Shown here: one piece after another, positions 57,240 through 64,000 of the stretch
Numbering within the stretch: the stretch's first letter is position 1
Layout: the number at the start of each line of letters is the position of its first letter
NCBI GenBank assembly: GCA_964454005.1
Contig: CAYVQE010000007.1
Location: 31,573 to 95,572 of the forward strand
Direction: 5' to 3'
Origin: CAYVQE01 sp964454005
GTDB taxonomy: Bacteria; Myxococcota; B64-G9
DNA length: 64,000 bases
Program-made: the position numbers and the translations under genes
Notes under the pieces: model-generated
Told to the model about the DNA's origin: nothing
What the model saw: the letters and a program-made list of their open reading frames with translations, nothing else
Databases searched by the model: none

Positions 57240-58724
57240 TCAGAATTTCAGCTCGCCTTGGAGGCAGGTCCGGCGATCGCTCTCGATCCAACTGCGCTCG
57301 CGCTCGCTGACGGGCAGGGGGTATTGTCCGTCGAAGCAGGCCGCACAGTGCGGCTCGGGAAAGGCCCGCCGCAGCCCCTCGATCGGCATGTAGGTCAGCG
57401 AATCCAGCCCGAGATGGTCGGCGAAACGCGACTCCAATGCCCGCAACCCGTCCGCGTCCAGCGCGCCGCTTGCCGGGGTGTCGATGAAGCGCGGCGCCAC
57501 CAACTCTTCGCGGGTCGACATGTCGATGCCGTAGTAGCAAGGGTGGGCCACCGGCGGGGAGTAGATGGCCAGGTGGACCTGGGTGGCGCCCTGGTCGCGG
57601 ATCAGCTGGATGGTGTGGATCAGGGTGGTGCCGCGCACGATCGAGTCGTCGACCAGCAGCACCCGCTTGCCCTGGAACTCGCTGCGGATCGGGTTGAGCT
57701 TGAGCTTCAGCGCCGAGGCGCGCTCGTTGGCGTTGGGCATGATGAAGGTGCGGCCGGTGTAGCGGTTCTTGATGAATCCCTCGCGGTAGGGCAGCCCCAG
57801 GTTTTCGGCCAGGGCGGCGGCGGCCGGCCGCGAGGTGTCCGGGATGGGCACCACCGTATCGGCTTCGAGGCCCTTGGCCTGCCAGGCCCGGGCCAGCTCG
57901 GCGCCGAGCGCCAGGCGGATGCTGTAGACGCTCTCGTCGTTCATGGTCGAGTCGGGCCGGGCGAAGTAGATGTACTCGAAGATGCAGGGGGCGGGCCGGG
58001 CTTTCCACAGCCGGTGGTGCTCGGGTTCGCTGCCGTGGCGCAGCACCAACACCTCGCCCGGGGGCACGTCGCCTTCGAGCTGGGCGCCGAGCACGTCCAG
58101 GGCCACCGACTCGCTGGCCACCACGGTGGTCTGCTCGGTGCGCCCCAAGACGGCCGGCCGGATACCGTGGGGATCGCGCAGCGCCAACAGCGTCTGCCGT
58201 CCGTCCAGTATCAATCCGCAAGCGATCGAGTAGGCGCCGCGGGTCCGGCCGAAAGTCTGGCGCAGGGCGGCCAGCGCATCGGCCAGGGTGTGATCGCGGC
58301 GCCGCTGGCGCATCAGGTTCAGCGCGAACAGGCTGAGCACCGGCTCGATGTCGCAGCTGCTCATCAGGTGGACCGATTCCTCGGCCAGGTCGGCTCGCAT
58401 CTGGGCGACGTTGACGAAGTTGCCGTTGTGGGCCATCAGCACGCCCGGTTGCCGGTAGAAGAAGGGCTGAGCGTCGCACAGGCGGCCGCGGCCCAAGGTG
58501 GGATAGCGCACATGGCCGATGCCGATGCGGCCGCCGAGCTGCTCGAGCTGCTCGGCGCCGAAGCCGTGGGCGACCAGCCCCAGGCGCTTGACCACCGGGA
58601 AGCCCTCATGGCAGATGGTGCCCACTCCGGCGCTGTCTTGCCCCCGGTGTTGGATGGCTTGCAGTGCGAGCAGAATGTCGGCGCTCACGTCGCGGGCGCC
58701 GATAATGCCGACAAAGCCACACAT
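57240..58724 (-). CDS. purF: Amidophosphoribosyltransferase PurF
   Basis: A 494-residue enzyme that makes phosphoribosylamine from PRPP and glutamine, the first step of purine synthesis. The N-terminal nucleophile is C2 (MCGFVGIIG), followed by QHRGQDSAG and NGNFVN of the glutaminase domain. The PRPP site reads VLLVDDSIVRGTT and the C-terminal cluster cysteines may be in CDAQ- or CAACFDG-type segments. The ATG has no Shine-Dalgarno box and its promoter ends 8 nt upstream, so the mRNA is likely leaderless. Confidence 0.95.
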   Translation of the reverse strand: MCGFVGIIGARDVSADILLALQAIQHRGQDSAGVGTICHEGFPVVKRLGLVAHGFGAEQLEQLGGRIGIGHVRYPTLGRGRLCDAQPFFYRQPGVLMAHNGNFVNVAQMRADLAEESVHLMSSCDIEPVLSLFALNLMRQRRRDHTLADALAALRQTFGRTRGAYSIACGLILDGRQTLLALRDPHGIRPAVLGRTEQTTVVASESVALDVLGAQLEGDVPPGEVLVLRHGSEPEHHRLWKARPAPCIFEYIYFARPDSTMNDESVYSIRLALGAELARAWQAKGLEADTVVPIPDTSRPAAAALAENLGLPYREGFIKNRYTGRTFIMPNANERASALKLKLNPIRSEFQGKRVLLVDDSIVRGTTLIHTIQLIRDQGATQVHLAIYSPPVAHPCYYGIDMSTREELVAPRFIDTPASGALDADGLRALESRFADHLGLDSLTYMPIEGLRRAFPEPHCAACFDGQYPLPVSERERSWIESDRRTCLQGELKF

Positions 58725-58732
58725 GCCAGCGC

Positions 58733-58761
58733 AGGTTAGTGCCTGGTCCCCTAAAGGTCAA
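58733..58761 (-). promoter_or_regulatory. Promoter abutting the purF ATG
   Basis: Minus strand: TTGACC at 58756-58761, a 17-nt spacer and TAACCT at 58733-58738. Eight nt separate the -10 box from the ATG at 58724. Confidence 0.6.
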
Positions 58762-58797
58762 CGGCAATTTGCGGAGAAGACACGGATCAAAAAGAGC

Positions 58798-60231
58798 CTA
58801 GTTGGCTCTGGTCAGCTGGGCGTCCAACCGGCCGATCTCCTGCAGGATGCGCTCGCTGCGCCCAGCGGCCGGCGGCTCGCTCGTGGTCCGCTCGATTCGC
58901 TCGAGGCTCGCGAGCGCGGCCCGCTGCGACGGGGTGGCCAGTGCCGGCTGGCGGCGGATGATGGCCCGGGCGCGCTCGATGGCCGCCGCGTCGAAAGCCG
59001 CCTCGGAATCCAGGCCCAGCTGCCGGGCGTTGGCCGCGGTCTTCCAGCCCTGAACCAGCAGGCCCAGCTGCAGCCCGTCGGCCGCCGGCGAGCGGTCGGC
59101 CAGCGCCTCGCGCAGCGCCTGGCACAGCACCGCCAACCTGCGGGCGGCGGCCTGGGCCGCGATGTCGCCGGCGGCCAGCGACCGGCCCAGCTCGGCGGCG
59201 AAGCGCACCAGCCGCTGGCGCCGCTCGCCGGGGCCCAGGGCGGATTCGAGCGCTGGCCCCAGCGCCTGCAGGATCGTGGTGACCCGGCGCTGGATGGCCG
59301 GCGAGCGCTCCAGCCAGGGGCCGAAGCGTTCCAGAAAATCCAGCGAGCGGCCCAGCGCGTAACCGTCGCCGAAACCGGGATCGGTTGCGCGGCTGTCCAG
59401 CGCCCGGCCCATCTCGGCCTCGGGTAGCTGTGCGGCGGGTTGGACGCGGGCGGCCAGGGTCGCCTGCGATCGGGCGGGCTGTGGCGGCTCGGCCTCCGGC
59501 CGGGCCGGTTCGGCGACACCGGGGTGGGCATCGTCCGCCGGGTCCGGGCCGGGCTCGGTATCGGCTACCGCGCTGGCCGCGGCGTCCGGTGGCAGCGCCG
59601 GCTCGGCCGCAGGCGGCGGCGCCGGAGCCGGCTGGCGCGGTTCGGGCGCGGCCACGCGGGGGGCATCGGTGATCGCCGTCCCCGCCGGTTCGGTGCCGGG
59701 CCCGGTCTCGACCAGCAGCAGGCTGATCAGCAGGACCACCGCCGCCGCCCCGGCGGCCAGACCCAGCCGCCAGCCGAAGCCGGCGCCGAACAGCTTCTCG
59801 ATCCAGCCGCCCGCGGACGCGGCCGGCGGCTCGCAGGCCGCGGCGGGCCGGCCGGCGGCGCACCGTGCAGCCGCCCGCTCGAGCAGCGCCGCCGGCGGCG
59901 CATGGGCCGGGTCGGGCCCGACCTCGTCCAGCGCCCGTTGCAGGGCGGCGGCGGCCGCCAGGCAGTCGGGACAGTCGGCCAGGTGGCCCAGGGCGCGTTC
60001 ATGCTGCGTCGCGTCGAGGGCGCCATCGACCAGGGCGGCCAGGGCTTCGTCGCTCAGGTGGTCGCCGCCGGGGCCGGCCTGGACGGCGCCCAGCCGGACG
60101 GCCTGCAGAAATGCGACCTCCCGGCGGCAGGCGTCACAGCTGGCCAGATGGCGCTCCAGCGCGGCCTGCTCGGCCTCCGGAAGCTGGCCGGCGATGCCCC
60201 GCTCCAGCGTTCTGCCATCTGGACAATTCAT
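58798..60231 (-). CDS. Zinc-finger membrane protein, probable anti-sigma factor
   Basis: A 477-residue protein with an N-terminal anti-sigma-type zinc finger (C3, then H28-x3-C32-x2-C35) and a second HxxxCxxC motif in HLADCPDC at about 85-92. One membrane segment (about 155-172) follows. The extracytoplasmic part has a Pro/Ala-rich linker and a helical domain of about 200 residues. It is the next gene after a sigma factor on the same strand, 101 nt away, which supports an anti-sigma role. Its large outer domain would be the sensor. A CRP-like site lies in the gap. Confidence 0.8.
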   Translation of the reverse strand: MNCPDGRTLERGIAGQLPEAEQAALERHLASCDACRREVAFLQAVRLGAVQAGPGGDHLSDEALAALVDGALDATQHERALGHLADCPDCLAAAAALQRALDEVGPDPAHAPPAALLERAAARCAAGRPAAACEPPAASAGGWIEKLFGAGFGWRLGLAAGAAAVVLLISLLLVETGPGTEPAGTAITDAPRVAAPEPRQPAPAPPPAAEPALPPDAAASAVADTEPGPDPADDAHPGVAEPARPEAEPPQPARSQATLAARVQPAAQLPEAEMGRALDSRATDPGFGDGYALGRSLDFLERFGPWLERSPAIQRRVTTILQALGPALESALGPGERRQRLVRFAAELGRSLAAGDIAAQAAARRLAVLCQALREALADRSPAADGLQLGLLVQGWKTAANARQLGLDSEAAFDAAAIERARAIIRRQPALATPSQRAALASLERIERTTSEPPAAGRSERILQEIGRLDAQLTRAN

Positions 60232-60321
60232 GCTCGTGACTCCCGCTCCCGTCTCTCACCGCATCTCCACCGCCCCACATGTTCATTGGACGGAAGAGAA
60301 ACCCGCCTCTCCACAGAAAAA

Positions 60322-60337
60322 TGTGATCGCGCTCACC
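60322..60337. promoter_or_regulatory. CRP/FNR-like operator
   Basis: TGTGA-N6-TCACC at 60322-60337, the same pattern as at 8438-8453. It overlaps the stop codon of the sigma factor gene and lies about 90 bp before the zinc-finger gene start. Confidence 0.4.
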
Positions 60338-61328
60338 CGCGCGCTCCTCCGTCTTCGGCCACCGCACCCAGCAGGCCGTCCAGCCGGTCGATGCCGCCGG
60401 CGAAGTGCTCCCAGTCGAAGCCCTCGCTCTGCAGTCGGTCCTTGAGCCGCCCCTTGAGCCGATCGACCTCGACGTAGATCCGCTTCTCGTCGTCGCGGCC
60501 CAGCAGCTGCGCGATCTGGCCGGCCGTCATGCCGTGCTGGAAACGGCACAGCAGCATGGTGCGCTCATCCGGGTTCAGGGCGCGCAGGGCCGCCACCAGG
60601 CTTCGGCCCAGCGCGGCCGCCCGTTCCTGCTGCCGGCGCTGCTCGCTGTGGGCCTGCGGGCCGGCTCCGGGCGCTGGATCGGCCACCTGCACCGGCGGGT
60701 CGGTCTCGTCGCCCTCGCCCGCACCGGGGTGGATGGGTAGGGCCGGGGTCTTGCGGATTACCTCGGAGTAGATCGCCCAGCGGTTGCAGTTTTTAAGCGC
60801 CCGGTTGATGGTCTCGACGGCCCGGTCGAACGCAGCGCGCTCGTAGCCCCCGCTTTCGGCATCGACCACCGCAAAGGCCTCGCGCTCGGGTAGACCATCC
60901 CAGTAGAGCAGCTTGAAGATGCGCTGGTGGTCCAGGTCCAGCCGTTGGATCGCCCGCGGCAGCGATTTGCGGCCCTCCAGCTCGCGGAAGTAGTCGCTGA
61001 CCAGGTTCTGGGTCACCCGGCCCAGCCAAGTGGTCAGCCGGCCGCGGCCGCCGTAGGTGGCCACCGAATCGAGGTAGCGCCGCAGCCGGTAGAAGCGCTC
61101 GCCGCGCTCGTTCGACTGGTGCAGCCCCTCGATGACGTACAGGTACAGATCACCGCAACGGTCCTGGTCGTGGTTGGCGTAGCGCCACAGCAGGCTGAAT
61201 ATCAGGTTGGAGAAGCGGGCCACGAAATCCTGCCAGGCATCGGGATCCCCGTCGACCACGCGCTCGACGAGCTTGCGGTAGGTCAAATCGCCGTCCGGGG
61301 GATGCGTGGCTTGGCGCTTCGCGGCCAT
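60333..61328 (-). CDS. Sigma-70-family RNA polymerase sigma factor
   Basis: A 331-residue alternative sigma factor. Region 2 covers about residues 15-135 (WQDFVARFSNLIFSLLWRYA, then RGRLTTWLGRVTQNLVSDYFRE). Region 4 lies at about 250-310 with the helix-turn-helix GMTAGQIAQLLGRDDEKRIYVEV. The unusually long segment between them, with a Pro/Gly-rich loop near 200-240, makes it larger than a typical ECF sigma. The start at 61328 has GGAG 11 nt upstream; a TTG at 61352 is the alternative. The zinc-finger membrane protein downstream is its probable regulator. Confidence 0.85.
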   Translation of the reverse strand: MAAKRQATHPPDGDLTYRKLVERVVDGDPDAWQDFVARFSNLIFSLLWRYANHDQDRCGDLYLYVIEGLHQSNERGERFYRLRRYLDSVATYGGRGRLTTWLGRVTQNLVSDYFRELEGRKSLPRAIQRLDLDHQRIFKLLYWDGLPEREAFAVVDAESGGYERAAFDRAVETINRALKNCNRWAIYSEVIRKTPALPIHPGAGEGDETDPPVQVADPAPGAGPQAHSEQRRQQERAAALGRSLVAALRALNPDERTMLLCRFQHGMTAGQIAQLLGRDDEKRIYVEVDRLKGRLKDRLQSEGFDWEHFAGGIDRLDGLLGAVAEDGGARG

Positions 61329-61355
61329 GGCTGACGAGGCTCCTGCGGGCAACCT

Positions 61356-61374
61356 GGGTCCAACCGATGGACCC
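61356..61374. promoter_or_regulatory. Hairpin in the leader of the sigma factor gene
   Basis: GGGTCCA, a 5-nt loop and TGGACCC make a perfect 7-bp stem 28 nt before the sigma factor ATG. It may be an operator or an attenuating hairpin. Confidence 0.35.
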
Positions 61375-61434
61375 GATGATCCTATTAATCCCGAGGCGAA
61401 TCAAGCCCCTGCTGGGAAAAGGGAATCTCGACGC

Positions 61435-61890
61435 TCAGCCGCCGCGCGGCACCGCGCTGTCGACCAGCAGGGTCACCGGCCCGTCGTTGACCAGGGCCAC
61501 CCGCATGTGGGCGCCGAAACGGCCGCTGCCGCACTCCACCCCCTTGGCCCGCACCCGCTCGACGAAACGGTCGATCAGCCGATCGGCCGCGGACGGATCG
61601 AGCGCGCCGACGAACGACGGCCGGCGCCCCTTGCGGCAGTCGCCATAGAGGGTGAACTGACTGACCGCGATCATGGCGCCGCCTACATCGAGCAGCGAGC
61701 GGTTCATCCGGCCGTCCTCGTCGGCGAACACCCGCAGCCCGGTGACCTTGTCGGCCATCCAGTCGGCCTGGGCTTCGCCGTCGCCCCGGCCGGCGCCCAG
61801 CAGCACCAGCAACCCGGGCCCGATGGTGGCGGTGCGCTCGCCTGCCACCGTCACCTCTGCCTGCGTCACCCGTTGGATCACCGCCCGCAA
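61435..61890 (-). CDS. dtd: D-aminoacyl-tRNA deacylase
   Basis: A 151-residue enzyme that removes D-amino acids (and glycine from tRNA-Ala) from mischarged tRNA. Both active-site signatures are present: SQFTLYGDCRKGRRPSF and LVNDGPVT with its Gly-Pro motif. The TTG start at 61890 gives the usual family opening (MRAVIQRV) and follows GGAGGAGGAG at 4-5 nt; a GTG three codons later is the alternative. It is divergent from the aldehyde-dehydrogenase-like gene. Confidence 0.94.
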   Translation of the reverse strand: MRAVIQRVTQAEVTVAGERTATIGPGLLVLLGAGRGDGEAQADWMADKVTGLRVFADEDGRMNRSLLDVGGAMIAVSQFTLYGDCRKGRRPSFVGALDPSAADRLIDRFVERVRAKGVECGSGRFGAHMRVALVNDGPVTLLVDSAVPRGG

Positions 61891-61967
61891 TGCGCTCCTC
61901 CTCCAGGCGGCGGCGATCGTTGTTTGGGTTTTACCCGCCGCCGCCGAATCTGGTATAGATTCAGGCC

Positions 61968-63473
61968 ATGCTCACCGTCAAGGTCAGGGGCGATTTCATC
62001 AATGGGCGTTTTCGCCGGCCGCGCGGGGCTGCGCAGCGCATCGTCTCGCGCGATCCGGGCGATGTGGGCTACCGCATCGGCACCTTCCCGTCCTACCCGG
62101 AGCACGTCGACTCGGCCCTGGGCGCCGCCCGCGAGGCCAGCGCCGGCTGGGCCCGCCGGGACGCGGCCGAACGGGTCGACCCGCTGCGCAAGTTCGCCGC
62201 CGAGGTGGTCAACCAGCGCGATCGACTCAAGCGGTTGATCGCGGTCGAGTCGGGCAAGCCGCTGTGGGAGGCCGGGCTCGAAGTGGCCGGTGTCGAAGCC
62301 CAGGTCGAGACCGAGGTGCGCGAGGGAGTGCGCTCGGTCAGCCCGTTCAAGGTCGGCGAGATCCGCTGGGGGGTCTCCGGCTCGTGCACCTTCCCGCCGC
62401 TGGGGGTGGTGGTGGTGCTCGGTCCGGCCGCAGCGCCCATGGACCTGCCGCTGTCGCAGATCCTGCCGGCGCTGCTGGCCGGCAATGCGGTGGTGTTCAA
62501 GCCTTCGAAGCTGGTGCCCGCCTGCGGCCAGGCCATCGCCGAGCTGTTCGCCGAGGTGGATCTGCCACGCGGGGTGTTCAACCTGGTCCAGGGCGACGCC
62601 GCCTTGGGCTTGGAGCTGGCGGCCGATCCGCGCTGCGATGCGGTGCTGTTCTGCGGCGCCGGACCCTCGGGCAGCCGCATCCTGGAGTCCACCGCCGGCC
62701 AGCCGCACAAGCTGGTGGCGCTGCAGATGGGCGGGGTCAACCCGGCACTGGTGCTCGAGGACGCCGATCTCGAACGGGCGGTCTACACCTGCCTGACCGG
62801 GGCGATGCTGACCGCCGGCCAACGCTACAGCTCGACCGGCGTGGCGCTGGTGGCCCGCTCGCACTGGCAGGACTTCGTGGCCGCCTGTGTCGAGAAGGCG
62901 CGCCAGCTGGGCGTCGGGTATGCCTTCGACCCGGGGGTGTTTCTGGGGCCGCTGCTCAGCGAGGCCGCTCTGGAGCGGGCGCTGGATCGCCAACAACACC
63001 TGGTCGGCCGCGGAGTGCAGCGGCTGCTGCCGGCCGCAGCGGTCGAGCTGGAACGACCGGGCCACTATCTGAGCCCGGGCATCCTGGGGCTCGACGAGCC
63101 GCTGGAGCTGGATGCACTGCGTCCGGGCGGACAGTCGTTCGGTCCGGATCTGGTGCTGATGCCCTTCGCCCGCGAGGCCGAGGCCGTGGCACTGGCCAAC
63201 TCCTCGGCCTGGCGGCTGAGCTGCACGGTGATGACCGAGGACGCCGAGCGCTTCGAGCGGCTGGCCGCCGAGCTGCGTTTCGGTCTGATCAACCACAACC
63301 TGGCCACCACCGAGATCTCGATGCGCCTGCCCCTGCTCGGCCGGGGCCGCTGCAGCAACCAGCGTCCGGCCGGCATCTACACCCAGCGCAACTGCACAGC
63401 GCCGCAGTCCAGCCTGCGCGCGCCCGGCCCGTTCGACCCGACCCGCTGTCTGCCCAATTACCCGCGGTCGTAG
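61968..63473 (+). CDS. Aldehyde-dehydrogenase-fold protein lacking catalytic residues (AstD-like)
   Basis: A 501-residue protein whose whole length follows the aldehyde dehydrogenase fold, closest in pattern to succinylglutamate-semialdehyde dehydrogenase AstD (AGNAVVFKPS, DAVLFCG, SFGPDLVLMPF). Three catalytic positions are replaced: the oxyanion Asn of the YNFP motif is A155 (GPAAAP), the general base Glu of LEMGG is Q253 (LQMGG), and the nucleophile Cys of AGQRC is Y287 (AGQRYSS). The frame is intact and the fold motifs kept, so it looks like a maintained pseudoenzyme rather than a decaying gene. Its role is unknown. Confidence 0.85.
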   Translation: MLTVKVRGDFINGRFRRPRGAAQRIVSRDPGDVGYRIGTFPSYPEHVDSALGAAREASAGWARRDAAERVDPLRKFAAEVVNQRDRLKRLIAVESGKPLWEAGLEVAGVEAQVETEVREGVRSVSPFKVGEIRWGVSGSCTFPPLGVVVVLGPAAAPMDLPLSQILPALLAGNAVVFKPSKLVPACGQAIAELFAEVDLPRGVFNLVQGDAALGLELAADPRCDAVLFCGAGPSGSRILESTAGQPHKLVALQMGGVNPALVLEDADLERAVYTCLTGAMLTAGQRYSSTGVALVARSHWQDFVAACVEKARQLGVGYAFDPGVFLGPLLSEAALERALDRQQHLVGRGVQRLLPAAAVELERPGHYLSPGILGLDEPLELDALRPGGQSFGPDLVLMPFAREAEAVALANSSAWRLSCTVMTEDAERFERLAAELRFGLINHNLATTEISMRLPLLGRGRCSNQRPAGIYTQRNCTAPQSSLRAPGPFDPTRCLPNYPRS

Positions 63474-63484
63474 CGCGTTTCTGT

Positions 63485-63507
63485 CCGAAGCCCCGCGGGC
63501 GCTTCGG
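63485..63507. terminator. GC hairpin after the ALDH-like gene
   Basis: A near-perfect palindrome with arms CCGAAGC and GCTTCGG, 11 nt after the stop. No T-run follows, so it may terminate with help from a factor. Confidence 0.45.
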
Positions 63508-63531
63508 TCCTGGGTCGGACGCCAGCCGCAC

Positions 63532-63561
63532 AAAAAAACCGCCGGGCCAGAGGCCCGGCGG
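63532..63561 (-). terminator. Rho-independent terminator of acs
   Basis: On the minus strand a perfect 10-bp stem (CCGCCGGGCC, AGA-type loop, GGCCCGGCGG) at 63539-63561 is followed by seven T at 63532-63538. It lies about 75 nt after the acs stop. Confidence 0.85.
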
Positions 63562-63587
63562 TGGCTGTGGTTCGGATGTGTGCGTTC

Positions 63588-63610
63588 AGGGGGTCTGTCT
63601 CAGACCCCCT
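63588..63610. terminator. Second hairpin between acs and its terminator
   Basis: AGGGGGTCTG, TCT and CAGACCCCCT form a perfect 10-bp stem with a 3-nt loop, 25 nt after the acs stop. No T-run; it may stabilise the 3' end. Confidence 0.45.
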
Positions 63611-63634
63611 CGCCCCCGGTCGTGCGCCGGCGGC

Positions 63635-64000
63635 TTACTTGCCGTAGCCCTTGACCAGCGATTCGACCACGCTCGGGTCGGCCAGGGTCGAGGTGTCGCC
63701 GATATGGTCGGCCTCGTTGGACGCGATCTTGCGCAGGATGCGGCGCATGATCTTGCCCGAACGGGTCTTGGGCAGCACGTCGGCCCAGTGGATGACGTCC
63801 GGCGTGGCGATCGGCCCGATCTCGCTGCGCACGTGGGTGGCCAGCTCCTTCTTCAGCGCCTCGGTCTTCTCCACCCCCTGGTTCAGGGTGACGTAGGCGT
63901 AGATGCCCTGGCCCTTGATGTCGTGCGGGAAGCCGACCACGGCCGCCTCGGCCACCTTGGCGTGGGAGACCAGCGCGCTCTCGACCTCGGCGGTGCCCAT
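63635..64000 (-). CDS. acs: Acetyl-CoA synthetase, C-terminal part
   Basis: The last 121 residues of an acetyl-CoA synthetase (AMP-forming), which activates acetate to acetyl-CoA. The gene enters from the right edge, so its catalytic core is not seen. The C-terminal domain is diagnostic: GTAEVESALVSHAKVAEAAV, GFPHDIKGQGIYAYVTL, and PKTRSGKIMRRILRK. The Lys in SGKIMRR is the residue that is acetylated to shut the enzyme off in other bacteria. The terminator after it is on the same strand. Confidence 0.93.
   Translation of the reverse strand: MGTAEVESALVSHAKVAEAAVVGFPHDIKGQGIYAYVTLNQGVEKTEALKKELATHVRSEIGPIATPDVIHWADVLPKTRSGKIMRRILRKIASNEADHIGDTSTLADPSVVESLVKGYGK

Overview
The window is high-GC, densely coded DNA from a Gram-negative bacterium, most likely a member of the former Deltaproteobacteria near the Myxococcota or Bradymonadota. 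Three things point there: an lpxC gene for lipid A synthesis, a secreted carboxypeptidase ending in a MYXO-CTERM-like tail with nine cysteine-rich repeats and a MopE-like calcium motif, and many lipoproteins and TPR proteins. It reads as ordinary chromosome. I found no rRNA, tRNA, CRISPR array, transposase or phage gene.

Layout. 1-2.6 kb: the end of a formate dehydrogenase (or hydrogenase) operon, with a NuoF/HymB-like C-terminus, a 2Fe-2S/4Fe-4S subunit, fdhD and a TetR regulator, all overlapping by 4 nt. 2.6-9 kb: a small lipoprotein, two tandem HEXXH metallopeptidase lipoproteins, an M50 membrane protease, a PilZ protein and a flavin-fold protein. 9-12 kb: a five-domain S1 protein and two cyclophilins. 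12-20 kb, minus strand: an M23 peptidase, a GGDEF cyclase, a HAD protein and the large M14 carboxypeptidase; then a dead Fis-type helix-turn-helix remnant and a membrane SAF plus YEATS-like protein. 20-24 kb: a sulfotransferase and an aminotransferase, divergent from an L,D-transpeptidase. 24-29 kb: an FGE-like lipoprotein, a TPR/beta-barrel protein, a rhodanese-like protein, MauE and a DsbA. 29-35 kb: a thiM/thiE remnant, thiL, a CoA-disulfide-reductase-like flavoprotein, a GH31 glycosidase and a second rhodanese-like/MauE pair. 35-38 kb: FHA and MBL-fold genes, and an MshEN plus PilZ pair. 38-45.6 kb: yebC-ruvC-ruvA-ruvB, two uncharacterised genes and lpxC. 45.7-57 kb: TPR and coiled-coil proteins, including a methyltransferase fused to about 1,000 residues of coiled coil, an M20 peptidase and lipoproteins. 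57-64 kb: HU, purF, a sigma factor with a zinc-finger membrane partner, dtd, an aldehyde-dehydrogenase-like protein that lacks its catalytic residues, and the end of acs.

Themes. Cyclic-di-GMP signalling recurs (GGDEF with an intact I-site, MshEN, two PilZ proteins). Cell-envelope disulfide and sulfur chemistry recurs (DsbA, two MauE proteins, two rhodanese-like proteins without the catalytic Cys) next to Cys-rich exported proteins. Several promoters put the -10 box only 6-8 nt before an ATG that has no Shine-Dalgarno sequence, which suggests leaderless transcripts. Decay is visible in the thiM/thiE relic and the Fis-domain relic. The best candidates for new biology are the methyltransferase-coiled-coil fusion, the pseudo-aldehyde dehydrogenase, the paired rhodanese-like/MauE modules, the SAF-YEATS membrane protein and two intergenic palindromic repeat elements.
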